NCBI GenBank assembly: GCA_013396995.1
Contig: VWZP01010715.1
Location: forward strand, 1,302,001-1,366,000
Length of the DNA stretch: 64,000 bases
Source: Dicaeum eximium
Lineage: Eukaryota; Chordata; Aves; Passeriformes; Dicaeidae
Direction of reading: 5' to 3'
In this document: positions 14,092 to 26,747 of the stretch, piece by piece
How positions within the stretch are numbered: the stretch's first letter is position 1
How the letters are laid out: every line of letters begins with the position of its first letter
Program-made: the position numbers and the translations under genes
Notes under the pieces: generated by a model
Databases searched by the model: none
Told to the model about the DNA's origin: nothing
What the model saw: the letters and a program-made list of their open reading frames with translations, nothing else

Positions 14092-14141
14092 TTTTTTTTT
14101 TTTTTTTNNNNNNNNNNNNNNNNNNNNNNNNNTTTTTTTTT
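14092..14141. other. Assembly gap inside a poly-T tract
   Basis: Sixteen T residues (14092-14107), then 25 N (14108-14132), then nine T (14133-14141). The gap is bounded on both sides by the same homopolymer, so the true content is likely a longer T tract or a short piece of sequence that could not be read through it. Confidence 0.95.
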
Positions 14142-14395
14142 CTCCTTTACATTTTCATCCTTAACACATTTTTACCTTTTAAGAAGAGTTTTCCTCTTTG
14201 GTAGCTGTGTTTGTCACTTCATGACACCGCCTCTATGACAAACTTCCTACAGGACAGGGAGGAGACATGGTAACCACCTTCTGCTGTGCAAGCTCTTGTC
14301 CAAACATGGGCTTTCAACACAAATAGAAGAATAAGAAAGAAATAATTGACTTAGATTGACATAGAGACATGATAAAAACTTCAAGCATCAAAAAT

Positions 14396-14475
14396 AATGA
14401 AGCACTGGAACAGCCTTAGCAGGTGATGGAAATCTCCATCATTGGAAGACTACAGAGACAGGCTAGACAAACACC
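14396..14475 (+). mobile_element. CR1 LINE, short 3' UTR scrap
   Basis: The segment 'aatgaagcactggaacag...' through 'gatggaaatctccatcattggaag...gacaggctagacaaac' follows the CR1 sense-strand 3' UTR pattern (gaggcactggaacaggtt...ggtggaatctccatccttggagg...). Only about 80 bases remain and no terminal octamer repeat is present. Confidence 0.7.
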
Positions 14476-16940
14476 CAGAAAATGTAATATCAGTGGGCTT
14501 AAAAAGCTTTTGAAATAATTCTGTCCTTACAATCTTCCTTTTACATGTTTTTCCTTTTTCCAGAGTAATTTCTTTCCATATCTTTGTGAATCAGACACTA
14601 TCTTGTACACTGTAAAGAAAGTGGAAACAAAAGGGTGGCTGGGTGGATGGAAGAGTAAAATAAATGTAGTGTTGTATGCATAGTGCTGGATTTCAGACAA
14701 TAGACTCTAAACTAGTTCTCAGTTAACTCCTGTCTCACAAGATTAAGTAATTTAATTTAACCATGCTTCAAACTTCTGTCTATAAAGTGACATTATAATA
14801 ATTTATTTTTCCCTTTTCAAGGAAATTACATGTTTATATTGATATTTGGAATAAAAAATTATATTGCATCAACTGGGAATATTTATATTGTTTCACTAAC
14901 AATGTCATACTATTAGGCATGACAACTAAATACCATAGTAGTTATGGTTTATTGTTATAATCAGATAATTTACAGTTCTGTAAATATTAAATGAATAGTG
15001 AGAACTACAGAATTATTTAACTCATAAACATAAAATATTTGTGTAGAATATTTCAGTACCAAGCTCTGGTAAGAATAAACTTGTTACTCAAACATTGAAG
15101 ATAATCTGTAGGTCTAATTTTTTAGACAAGTTAACTTGTATTTTTCAATCATTTATGAAAGGTGTGAAAAGACCTCTGACCCCAAGGCAAACAAATCTGA
15201 AAGCAACAAACATATTTTCTGTCATTTGAAAACAGAAATATCATTACTGTCAATAAAACTACAGCTGCAGTGAGCATCTGTCTGCCACAGATTTCCTCTC
15301 AGCTGGAAGAAGGCATCTCAGACTGAGAGCTCACAGCATCAGCCTTTCCTGCCAGGGACACCTGGGCTGGGGACATTACAGCTGAGTGCTCACTCTCAGC
15401 CTGACTCCTTGAACCTGTTGGATCCTTCAGGGAAGTGAATTTCTGAAAGCTTTGGGAAAATCAGCTATGCCAATGAACTCTTTCAACCAGTAGGAAATCC
15501 ACAACTTTTTTGCATGAATTTGCATGTGGGAGAGAGTGTACATATAAAGTGCTCTTTCCACAGGTAAGTTATTTCTTAAATAAAGCATGAATAGTTTTCA
15601 AACAGTAATATTTTCTGTCCAGTTAAAATTGTTCAACTAACAACTGTTCATGGAATTTGAGTCAAAATGCATTGAAATGGATGTCATGGTAAGAGCCAGT
15701 CAACTTACTATTCATTAGGATTTTACTCATTTCAATTTTCCTGACAATTTAGATTTTTTTTCTCTCTTTTTCTGTCCTGAGAAGCTACATTGCCCAGTCA
15801 GCAGCTGCTTCTGGAACAAAACCTGCCTTTGATTTAATAGCTCTTGTAAGAAGTTAGAGCCAGATTCTGATCTCTGACAGCTGCAAGAATGGATGAAGCA
15901 GATTGGTTTCAGGAGAATAAAAAATATTTTACAGAAGGAAAAGAATAAAGTTCATGAACTTTGAAAAACATTACTTATGCAATGTCCATCTATATAACTT
16001 AAACTCCTAAAGATGAAAGAATGGAAGATGTTGAAGTTTTAGAGACAACATTGTTTCAGTAATGTCAGTGTTTTATGATAAGCCTTACTTGACTCCATGT
16101 GCACCTTAGCAAAGGGTATTAAGCCACACTCCTTACTATTCTTGAGTTTCACTATATTTTACATTACATTTCTGAGACCATCCTACATTTGTGTTGACTA
16201 TGCTTTAGTTACAGATTAAAAAAAAACAGTAATTTTAAAAATTTGATCCATTGGAAGAGAAAACACATCTGTGCGAAGCTGGTCTGTGCTCCAGGAAGAT
16301 CAGCCAACATGAGGCAAAATAAGAAAGAGATCCATACTTTTTTTAAGATATTTCATTCTTCATGGAACTACAGTTAGGGATTATTTCTCATTTAGTTTGA
16401 TAACATAAAGAAGACAGCTGATATTCCAAGGTCTTTAAAGCCTGTCATGGCCCTCAATAAGACTTAGATAAAATCAAAACAGGTAGTAGCAAAATTTTTG
16501 TGCATTCCCAGCATTTGTCATTAGAGAACAAAGGACCAACATGGAAATATAACAAGTAATCTTTACACTCAAAAGTACAATAAAGTGGAAGTGAGGAGCA
16601 GTGTTATTCTTGTGCTTAGGTCAGTACCCTACCATACCAGTGAAACCATTGATTACTGCACCTGCCAACTCTGAATATTAGTCATATGCATATTCACCAT
16701 GCAAAATATAATTTAAAAGATACAAATTCATATTTAACATATGTGATTTGTAATGATGAATTGTAATGTTAGGTTTTTTGCCCCCAAGATGTTCCTCTAG
16801 AGCAGTTCTACATTTAAGAAAGAATGTAAAATATGATTATTACCTGACGGTGAACAAATGAGTCCACGCTCTTCTCAGTCCATGGGCAAGCATTAATTCA
16901 CTTTTGCAATCTGTCATCATAAGCATCTACATAAAATTAT
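14476..16940. other. Anonymous DNA, no gene seen
   Basis: AT-rich sequence without recognisable genes. A modest GC rise occurs at 15265-15420, with no clear identity. Confidence 0.55.
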
Positions 16941-17246
16941 ATAAGAACAGCCATACTAGAACAAGTCAAGCACTTAGCCTGCTATCTCACATTCAAAAAT
17001 AATTAGTAATGGATGCTTAAGGAGGAGTAAAAGAAATAGGCAGGCATTCAGTGATATATTTCAGGCTACAATCTCTTAGGTTACTCCATTCTGCAGTCTA
17101 GGTTTCTACACCAAAATTAATACTCTTCTGTTCAACTACCTTTGATGGATTTATTTTCTCCACTCATTTATCATATTGTTTTTTGAATCCATCTAAACTT
17201 TTGGCATCTTTAGTTTAGGGTCACAAAGAGGTTCACCATTTAACCA
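16941..17246 (-). mobile_element. Old CR1 (L3-like) 3' UTR fragment
   Basis: The + strand reads 'ataagaacagccatactaga...', 'ggatgcttaaggaggagtaaaagaaataggcaggcattcagtgatatatt', 'ctacctttgatggatttattttctcc' and 'tgttttttgaatccatctaaacttttggcatc'. This is the reverse-complement order of the older CR1 3' UTR found across turtles, crocodilians and birds (agaacagccatactgggtcagac... gatgcttagggaagagtataagaaac... gatggacctatcctcc... tttttgaacccatttatacttttggc). It is heavily diverged and ends around 'aggttcaccatttaac'. Confidence 0.78.
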
Positions 17247-20200
17247 AGTGCTATATTTATGGCATAGGTCACAGATTACAGAGTTGGGCATTCAGCCCCC
17301 ACAGTTCATATAATACATCTATAAAATGATTTTATGAGGATCCTCAGCTGCAACAGTAAGCTGGAGAGATATAATTAATAGTAGGGGAAAAAGGAAAAGG
17401 AAGACATTAAATTATTCTGGAGGGAAAAAAAATAAAACTGAGACAGATAATAAACTTGATATGGTGCAATTGAAAGGAAAAAAAGATGAGTGTGGCAGAA
17501 GCAGAAGACTAGAACATGTTTACAACCCATGGGGGTTGTTCTATACAGAGAACAATGTAAAACATGTTTTCATGTCCACAGATATGATGGCTATTTTGCT
17601 CTCTGAATTAAGAACAAACTCAAATTTTCAGCCCCCCAAAAATCCATAGTTACAAAACACAATTTACCTCAAATAGGATTCAGACAAAACAGTCTCTGAA
17701 GAGGAATGTGAGCTTTTTCACTTCAGCTTAATTGTCTTACAGCTTCTTACAGTATTTTTTGACTGCTATTGCATAGATTCAACACAGTGCACATATGTCA
17801 TCAATAAGTATTTGTGCACTTTTTAATGGATATGGCATTGAAATGTAGTCTCCTCTTCTGCCAGGGAGTTACAAAAATAAATGGTAGTTGGATAGGACAG
17901 TAGAAAAATGTGAAAGATCAGAAACAAGAATGAAAGCAAATATCAAGGTGCTGGAGCCATGATTTCCACATGAGGAACTTTTACTGGTACCTATTGTCCC
18001 TGGACACAGTCACCAACACTGCAATTTTGTTAGAGTACACTTGGCTGCCTTTGTGCCTTTGTCAAGCCAGCACATTTCACAGCTATAAATACGTGGGCAC
18101 CTCAGCATAACCCAGCACTGCTGCCTTTCTTTCTTGTATATTTGGATCTCCACTGCAAAGTCAGATTATATGTCTTTTTCTGGCAGGTATTCAATCACTG
18201 GGTTTGCTCAGGGAAACCCAGGATATCTTTCACTGCCTTTGGGGATGAGGAGGGGAACAAAAACTTAGCTGAGTTTTTCTACTGAGCTACATTCGTGTGA
18301 TCACAGGGACCTGGTTGCTAGAAGCGTTGAAAACAGATTTGATGGCCAGTCACTGACATACCAGTGCAGCTAGTCCAGCCCTGTAGCTATGCATCAAAGG
18401 TTCTGTTCCTACAGCAGAACTGGTTCTTTGTCATGGGGAAAAACAGCTTAACTTGCATGGTTTAAATGAAATCAGGATGTAAGCAGTTTATTAATTTACT
18501 AATGATATAATTAACCAATGGGAGAGCTCCACATCCAGGAAAGGAATCAGCAATAGGAAAGGCACAGCCTGACTTACATAGCGTGGGCAGGCACTGCCCA
18601 CCTTGTCTGCCCCACTGCCTGCCTGGGGTCTCTCCCCTGTTCGAGATCTTCGTGGTTTTCCTGTACTGCCTTGCAAGCTGACTCTTTTCCTGAGAGTTTT
18701 ATTGCTAGTCCCATGGTTACTGTTTAGATAATGGTCAGTTTAAGCCAATCTGAAATGTTTTCTTTGCCTTTTGGCATCATCAGTTTTGGGAGAAAGCCCA
18801 TTTCAGATCAAATAGTTTGGAGTGCTCCTCACACACACGCAATATTTGCATTCACTCTTCCTACCCAGGCCATGTTACTTTTCTGAAATAGACCACTGTA
18901 CCAGCTCAGATTGATTGTCTAGTACAGAATCCCTCTTCCATGGGCCGAGTTTAAAAGGAAGTAGTATAAAGTCCTGTTTTCAGCATGCTTTCATAACATG
19001 GATATTTTCAAACAACTGTTTTCAGAAAGCAAATATTGCCAGAAAAACTGGCAGAGTATACCAGCTCAAGAAAAATCAAGACATATATTCACTTATAGTC
19101 CCCTGGTAAAGATGGATAAAGCTTAACATTTTCCGAGTAATTTTTGGCAGTGCAGCTTGAATTTCAATTAGGCCATTGAACAGATGCAAAGCTTTGGCTT
19201 TGTGGTTGGGCATCAACATGGGACTCAACATTTTGAATATTACACAGTTATCTTCCTTGCACAGCATCTGGCAAATCCAATCATCTGCACTACTAAGTAA
19301 AAGACGGAAATAAAGTCATGAATTTAGATTCCTTCAGACAGACTTCAATTCAGTGAAACAATGACAGTATTTATATATTGGAGATTTTTTCCCACAGGTT
19401 TTACTCCTTTATTTTAACTATTTTTTTTGAGAAACTGATTAGATTTCAGCACGCACAACCTGAGTGGTGTAAAACTATTTCTGAATTGAAAAAAAAATAT
19501 ATAATTCTATTGACCTATTGACTATGAAATTAAATTAGTCATCTGTTAGAAAAGTAACAGTTTTAGGTATGAGAGGTTGCGAGGGAAGAAAAATATAACA
19601 GCTGCTACATTGGCAAATGAAATAAGACAGGAAAATTTTTGGAAGAAGTAAGAAATTTTTTGCCTCTGAAAGCTTTATGAATTTGTAATTGAAAAACTTG
19701 ACCTGTTGCATTGCTTTGTTTACTATATCAGTAAGCAAAATACTCCCTGAGAAACAATTGAAGCAAGTTCATTCTGATTGAGAAATGTTTGCTGTGTCTT
19801 AAACTGTCATTTCCATACAAGACACGTTAGCACAAAGGATTTAAAGCTGGATTGTAAACTTCAGTTTTGAATACCACCTCATACCTCTCAGTTCCTGACC
19901 TCCATGCACCTAAAAATTTAGAAGTCACATTATTTTAGACACAAATTTGTACAGAAGATTACGCAGTACTTGGAGAAGCAACTGTAAAGCTATCTCAAAA
20001 GTGGGAAAGGAAAATATATTTGAAGATATATTCATAGGAAAATGTAGAAGTAAGTGAACACATGAAGCCACATGAAATTAGGACCTAGAAGGAATTTAAA
20101 GATTTAGACTAGATAGGGTTGTGATTTATAGGAAAAAAGGACCAGGCTATGCTGGGGGTAAGCATTGCAACCTTTAATGAAGCATACTTAAGTACTTTTG

Positions 20201-21380
20201 TGGATGTAGCTATGATATCCCTCTTTACTACAGACTTCCCTAGAGATCAGACCAGCACCATCATCAAGAAAAACATGCAACTGAGATCACTGCAAATGTT
20301 TACAAACCACTTGCCTGACACTGCTCCATCTCAGTGAATCAAACCATCCCATCCTTGAAATATGGTCATTTTTTAAATGGAAGCATTCTGCCAGAATTGG
20401 AATATTGTATGAGATGCTGATTTCTCACACACAAGGTGAGAAGCACTTTGTCCTTTCTCTCTTCTTCCACATTCCTGCAATATAGCAACCTATTATAGCA
20501 GTGACACTGGATGGAAAATCAGCTTCCCAACTAAACAACCTTTACCAGCTCCCACCACTTCCTGGAAGTGTCCTGCATTGAGATCACAGTATTGTGCTCA
20601 AAGGGATTCAAAACCCTTTGATTTGTGTCCACTCTTACACAGTGGCATGGCCGAGGGCACTGGGGTGTCTGATTTTTTTCACTAATGAAAGGACCAGTGA
20701 ATACAGAAGGTGAAAGGGGGAAAGCACAGCAGCAGCTGCTGTGGGAGGGAAACATGACCCCTCTAAAGTGGTGTTCAGTCCCCTGAGTGGGACTGACAAC
20801 CCAATCATGCAAAGGAGAGGAAGAGCTGTAGGGAAAGGAATGGTACCACTACACAGGGACACCATCATATTTTCACTTGCCACATAGCAGAAAAGAGGTT
20901 TCATCTGCTGCTTTAGCTGAGTGCATTGGAGTGTGATTTCATTTGTTGGGTGCATGTGTGAGTGCATGTGTGCAAAAGACAACAGGAAGGAGCACTTAGT
21001 TTGATTGCACTCTAACCCTTTGCTGATAATGTGGTTGAATGCAATTGTGTCTGATCATTTAAAAGCCTGGCTTGCAGTAACTGCTTTAAAAACACTGAAC
21101 AAGATTAAAAGGAAAAGGTGGGGATTGGAAAATTAAATCTGTAAATGGAAGCTGGAATTGGTAATCTATCATGCAGTAGGATGAAATTACATACAAATTG
21201 CTCTGTATGTTAAAACTTCATGTGAAAACAAAGATTTTGGGTTTTATTACACAGTTACCTAATAGTCTCAAAAGATGGATGCCTTTCCACGGGGGGTGGG
21301 GGGGAAAAGTAGTTTGGTTTTTTACTTGTCCAGTTGTCTGAATATCTGAATAAAGGTATTGAAGGTATTTATTTAAGCTA
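17247..21380. other. Anonymous DNA, no confirmed gene
   Basis: No gene is recognised. The segment contains a TATA-like sequence at 18084-18091 and a GC-elevated block at 18490-18670 (listed separately). Several open frames of 60-115 codons, including the minus-strand frame at 20635-20982, show no family features. Confidence 0.5.
18490..18700 (-). mobile_element. Possible degraded LTR fragment
   Basis: A tract around 'gtttattaatttactaatgatataattaaccaatgggagagctcc' is followed by about 130 bases of GC-rich sequence. That order resembles the reverse complement of the R/U3 part of some avian ERVK LTRs, where a poly-A signal (tttatt in reverse) is near an 'aaccaat' box. No clean TG...CA ends or target-site duplication could be found, so this is a weak call. 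It may simply be anonymous GC-richer DNA. Confidence 0.25.
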
Positions 21381-21480
21381 TTTCCTGTGGGGGTCCTGAG
21401 GCACTGGAACAGGTTGCCCCCAGAACTTCTGGATGCTTCATCCCCCCATCCTTGGCTATCAGACAGGGCTTTGCTTCAAA
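21381..21480 (+). mobile_element. CR1 LINE, short 3' UTR scrap
   Basis: The segment 'ttcctgtgggggtcctgaggcactggaacaggttgcccc', then 'agaacttctggatgcttcatcc' and 'atccttggctatcagacagggctttg', follows the CR1 sense pattern (gtgaggcactggaacaggttgcccagagaagttgtggatgccccatccctgg...). The copy lacks the 3'-terminal octamer repeats. Confidence 0.85.
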
Positions 21481-24198
21481 TGGGCACCTCAATACAGATT
21501 TGTTTTTCCAGAAAAAAAGAAAATATATTTAACTGGTGATGCTGAATCTATTTTTAAAACAAAAATATTGTCTATTGTTTCACTCAGCTTCTTTTCTGTA
21601 TTCGGAAAACCTACTATATTTCAGATATCTTTAGTAATATAATTTAGATTCTAAAAGCTCAAAATATAGAAAACCTTATGTCTGTACCATTAAACCTTCC
21701 AAATCTTAAAAAAAATTACTGTTTGAATTAGGAAGCTACAATGTTGAAAAGTTTCAAGGCATAAGTTGTATTTGGTTGCAGAAATAAAGTTTAATTATAA
21801 GGGAAAAGATATAGGGAATGGAAAATAAAAAGAAAGTTGGGCAGTGCTTTGGGATATTGTAATGAGTTGCTTCTATTAAAAAAAAAAGTTTAAAAATGTA
21901 ATTCTAAAAGGACTAGGTAGTTAGTTATGGGACACTTACAGAGTGTCATATATCTATGTTTTGTATTGCTTTTTAGCATTAAGTAATTTAAAATGTGTTT
22001 TTAAATTCTGAAATGAAAGCACTGAGAAACCCAAAGACCATAATGATCACCCTTTGTTCTGATCATCACCTCAGAAACACTTAAATCAGATTACAGAAGA
22101 GCCTCAAAAAGCAGTTTCCTTAAACACTCATAATTTTGAAACATCTTTAAAAGCGAGTTCCTGAGCTATGACTTTCTCTGGGAAGAAAACCCTGAGAGAA
22201 AATTGTATGTTACACAGTGTTTTAATCCCAGCAGTCCCAGGCAGGATCTTTTCCTGTGCTACTTGGGATGCAATTCTCCAAGTCTATTGTGAATGCCATT
22301 TTTGTCTTGCACAACTCCCAAACTCAGATTCACAGACCATCCTTAAATGAACTAAGTTCAGAAAACGTCTTCTTTACATTGAGGCTCCTTATTATTGTAC
22401 TTCAGATAAAACTTCACTTCTTCACTTTTAAAATTATAGCCGTGATCTAATAGCTGGACATTTACATAAATTAGCTGCTCTGTTTAATTCTGTCATGCTA
22501 TATGATTTAACCACAAGCTGTTCAAATTTAGCAATAAAATCTAGGCAGGGGATGAGCAAGAAAGGAGAAGGAAGAAAGAAAAAGAAGAAAATTAATACTA
22601 TTCAATCCTTATTTTATGAGTTAATGGATGCCAACAAAATTACAACACCTCCACACTTCACACAGATGTAATATGTCCACAGGATTTTTTGGTTCAGATA
22701 TTCAATGATCAGACAGGAATACCCACCACTGAGTGAGGTCTGGGCTATGCCATCAAAGTACCAAACCTAAAATAATATCCTAACTTTCCTGTTTACTGAG
22801 GTGGATGCCCAAATTTCAAGTGATATTGAGTGCCTTGGCACACCATAAAAATGAGACAAATACTTGCTCCAGTGTTATGTCTACAGATTTCTTTATCCTG
22901 TTTCAGCAGATGATTTATAGTGACAGCTAGTTATCATCCTGACCAATGTTGCCTTTTAATTGCCTTTTGTTTCACCACCTTCATATCATCTCCACCTGTT
23001 GCCTGCTTTTGTTTGTCAGGAGCATTCCTGCACTGTACAAAGGAGATGTTAGTGGTGTGCTCAGTGTAAATCTGCATTCAATAGTAAGGGTTATTTCTCC
23101 TGTTCCGGAAAATCAAGGTGGATTACTCCTATTAGCCATGAGTTAATTTTCTGAGGAATTTGAATTCCCATTGGAGAAGGTAGGAGAGAACAGTTACAAC
23201 AGTTCTGTGTAACAGATTTTTTTCTCTACAGGTAAACAAAGCAATCAAAGACATTTCTCAGGTCTACATTTGTTCAGTGAGGACAACATTGGGGAAAGGT
23301 CTGCTTCATAACTGGGATCCTTCATTCATTTAAAGATATATTTACTACTGATAATTTATAAACTACAAAATTTATTGATGTGTCAAAAGACAGCACAGGT
23401 GCAACATCACTGGCCACTTTTTCTCCTGCAGAAGTACTGGATGTTGTTATATGCTACATAAAGATTTAGTTTAACATTTTCATCACTCAGTATATATATG
23501 TCTGTATATCTACAGCAGTCAGACCATCGACCACATTAATGACTTTTCATCAGGTTTCACAGTGTGTTGGGAGAAAATGTATCTCCTGCAGGTCACTACT
23601 AATACCATTGCAATGAAATGTATGTAATCACTTTTTGCTGTCAACAGTGTAATAGCAGAGGTGTTCACCCTGTAGAAGATCTATTATATTTTTATGGGTC
23701 TGTCTGGGAGGTTTTATAGGAGTGAACATAATCCAGGTTGCTAAATTACATGAAACTGGTCTAAGTGGGCAACTTTAAGTTTGGAAAAGTTCAAAGGAAA
23801 GATGTTATTAATAAACAGATCAATTTTGATTAGTGAAGACATCAAATAAAAACTACCTGACTACTCTTTCCTTTGAATTAAAGAATTCCTTTATATAAAA
23901 TATAAATATTTTTTATGATCATATCACAACTAGGAAGCTGAACTCATGACCATTTTATATGGAAAAATGTTTTTAAACAAATGGAACAATCTATAAACAT
24001 CCTGAAAAAATTTATCCTACTAAAACTAGTGTATGGATTTTTTGTGCATAAGCTGTGCAATTTTCTAGTCTTGGCACATATGTGTATACTGTACACATTA
24101 ATCACTGCACAGTATATTTCAATATATGTATTATCCAAATTCTTTAAAAAAAAAAAAGCTTTTTTAATGTACAGACAGAATTTTGACTAACACAATAC

Positions 24199-24297
24199 AA
24201 AAAAAATAGCAAAAGAAAAAAGAACAAAAAGAGAAGACAATAAAAGGAGAAGACAAGGGAAGACAAGGAGAAGGGGAAGGGGAAGGGGAAGGGAAGA
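24199..24297 (+). repeat. Purine-rich tract with (AAGGGG)n core
   Basis: About 100 bases are almost all A and G with a few scattered C and T, ending in about four tandem AAGGGG hexamers at 24271-24294. It is a simple, low-complexity, strongly strand-asymmetric sequence. Confidence 0.85.
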
Positions 24298-25437
24298 TAC
24301 AGATCACAAATGAGTGTAATAGAGACATCTCACTAAGCTTTCCTAAAGCTCCTAATTTTATTTCTCCTGCTTATGCTAGAGTTGTCTTCAGCAAAGATGC
24401 TGTAACTGTCAGTGCATCAGAGCCAGTCCCAGAAAACTTGTTCCCAGAATAAATATCCGTATGTTCTGCTTTTCAAACAAAAGAAAAATACAAGGATTCC
24501 ACAATCAGATTGCAGGTTTAATATTATCTTTTTTATTTTTCCTGCTGAGGGGAAGAGTAGCTTCAATGCATCCTAATCAAAACTTTAGTTGGCTTTCAAA
24601 TGAATGGAGCTGATAAAAGATAATTATAGTAAGATGAGAAGCAGTTGCCAGCCAAAAACTGAAAGGAAAAGGAAGATATTTGGGGCCATTTGTAAAATCA
24701 AGAAATCAAGAAGGAAGGCTTTTACTGAACTTGGTAACTTTCCACTGGGGTTACCAGGAGGTAAGACAGAGAATTTTCATATAATGCAGCAAATGTACAC
24801 CTGCATCTGAGGGTTGGGCCTTCTAGAAAAATGAGGCAGTACAGCCAGGGCAGTGACTCTGCTGCCAGACCAACAGGGATAATGTTCATTGTTCATGGGC
24901 ACATGAACTTTACAGGATACCCAAGGAGTCCAAGGTCTCAGACATACTGAGTACACACCACACAGGAGGTCTGTGCGTGAACAGTAAGAGCAGTATGCCA
25001 AATATCTCTTGAATTTACTACCTGTTTCCTATGAATGTCTCTCCAGAAAATACTAGAAATAAATCAGGAAGCCTAAACTAAAATGCCAGTAATGTGCCAT
25101 GGTTTTTACCAGACTTGACTTTTACTGGAAAGCAGCACCTTCCATGAAGGCAGACAGCCTCATCCACATGTATTGCAGGAATAGCTGGGGGAAAAAGAAA
25201 GGAAATAAGAGTATGGAGGAGGGGAAATAATGGTGAATGGGGACATAGGTTAATGTCATAGCTTAGTCCTTGCTGAACATCTGGCTGATATCACCTTTAC
25301 CAGCTACAGAAGGACCAAAGTGCAGAGTCATGTAGGTTTCAACAGTAGAATGACAGTAAAAATCTCTGTTAATTTCAGAATTCTGGAATCTCAGTATCCA
25401 TCTATGGGGTATTTTATACCTTAGTGTAAAGTTAATT

Positions 25438-25481
25438 AAATCAGTATGAATTTACATATATAAATCAGTATGAATTTACAT
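25438..25481. repeat. Direct duplication, 20-base unit, period 24
   Basis: The unit aaatcagtatgaatttacat occurs at 25438-25457 and again at 25462-25481, separated by four bases. The two copies are identical. Confidence 0.9.
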
Positions 25482-26655
25482 TTTAAGGAACATTTGCTGA
25501 TGATACAGCTCAAAGTTTCCAGCATTCAGATAATTATGTTAGAGAATGGCTGGTCAGATGGCACAGCAAGCTTATTCTAAGCTTTTCTAAAATAGTTTAA
25601 CCATAATTTTTAATATACTTACTACATCAACCTCTTAGCACTTGTAAAGCAGCATGGCTGTTTCGTGTCCTATGAGCTTGCACTGATTTATGCCAATGAA
25701 AGAGTAGGCACTGTTGTAAATTCACAGAGTTCTTTTGAATTCCATGGACTTACATCCTTTATGCAAACCAGTTACCACATTATGCAGGGCTGGTTGTTTA
25801 CAATCAGTCTGTGTTGCAAGTATTAATCAACTTAATGCATTTCCAAGCTCTATTTCCAGTGTAAGCTAATCATCTAAGCCCCTGGATAGTGAATGCCATG
25901 AAACAGTAGTTTTTTTTTTTCTTGCACTAGGGTATATTTCTTTTCTCCTAACGTGGATTCATCTGATCTGTTTTAGATGCCTACTTTAAGAGATATGAAT
26001 CTTACCCTAAAACTGCCTGTCTCTGTGGAGATTTACAGCCATCTGAAGAGTTCCACATCTAGCCTTAAAATAAGGTGACTCACCTTTTGGAGGTGTTTGT
26101 AGCTTTTACTGTGAGAATATCCTAGGATATGAATCAGATGAGTAATTTTTAGACATTTACATTTGGGACAGAAGAACTCTTGCCACAATTCCAGGAGCTT
26201 TCAAAAAATCAGAGAGCCAAGAGCTCATCAGTTTGTTAAAAAATTGCTTCTTCTTTCAAACCAACATGTCACCTAAGAAGATACAGAGTCCTTAATTATA
26301 TGGAAAAAGTGCTAAAAACATTACCTTTAAATAGTATTAAACAGCAAAAGTCCAATGGCCAGAAGTTCAAATGTACAAAAATGTATGGGAAACCAAATGG
26401 ATATCCTGAGGGAGAAGTACCATTTCATCTTTTCTCCTCCACACTCACCATCAATTTAAAACAAATTAAAAATCTTCAGTACATGTTCATACTCATGAAT
26501 CGCAAACATTGTGATCCAGTGACTTTAGCCACTCTGTGCTCATTACCTTCTGCTCTTTTGAACATATTGAAAATTAGTATGGAGAGTGATTAAACACACA
26601 GACATGAAAACGAAGCATACGAGATTAATTTTATTCCTACAATGTGCTATGATTT

Positions 26656-26747
26656 AAAAAATAACAAACACAAACAAACAACAACCAACAAACACAAACA
26701 AAACCAAACACTCTCAAAAAAAAAATAACCAAACAACCAAAACCAAC
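26656..26747 (+). repeat. A/C-rich low-complexity tract
   Basis: Irregular CAAA, CAAC and ACCAA units run for about 90 bases with almost no G. A second, smaller patch of the same flavour follows an A12 run at about 26858-26895. Confidence 0.85.

Noticed and set aside
24146..24165. A-run followed by GCTTTTTT, considered as a terminator-like hairpin
   Set aside because: It is a simple A/T palindrome in a eukaryotic, AT-rich setting, with no transcription unit to terminate.
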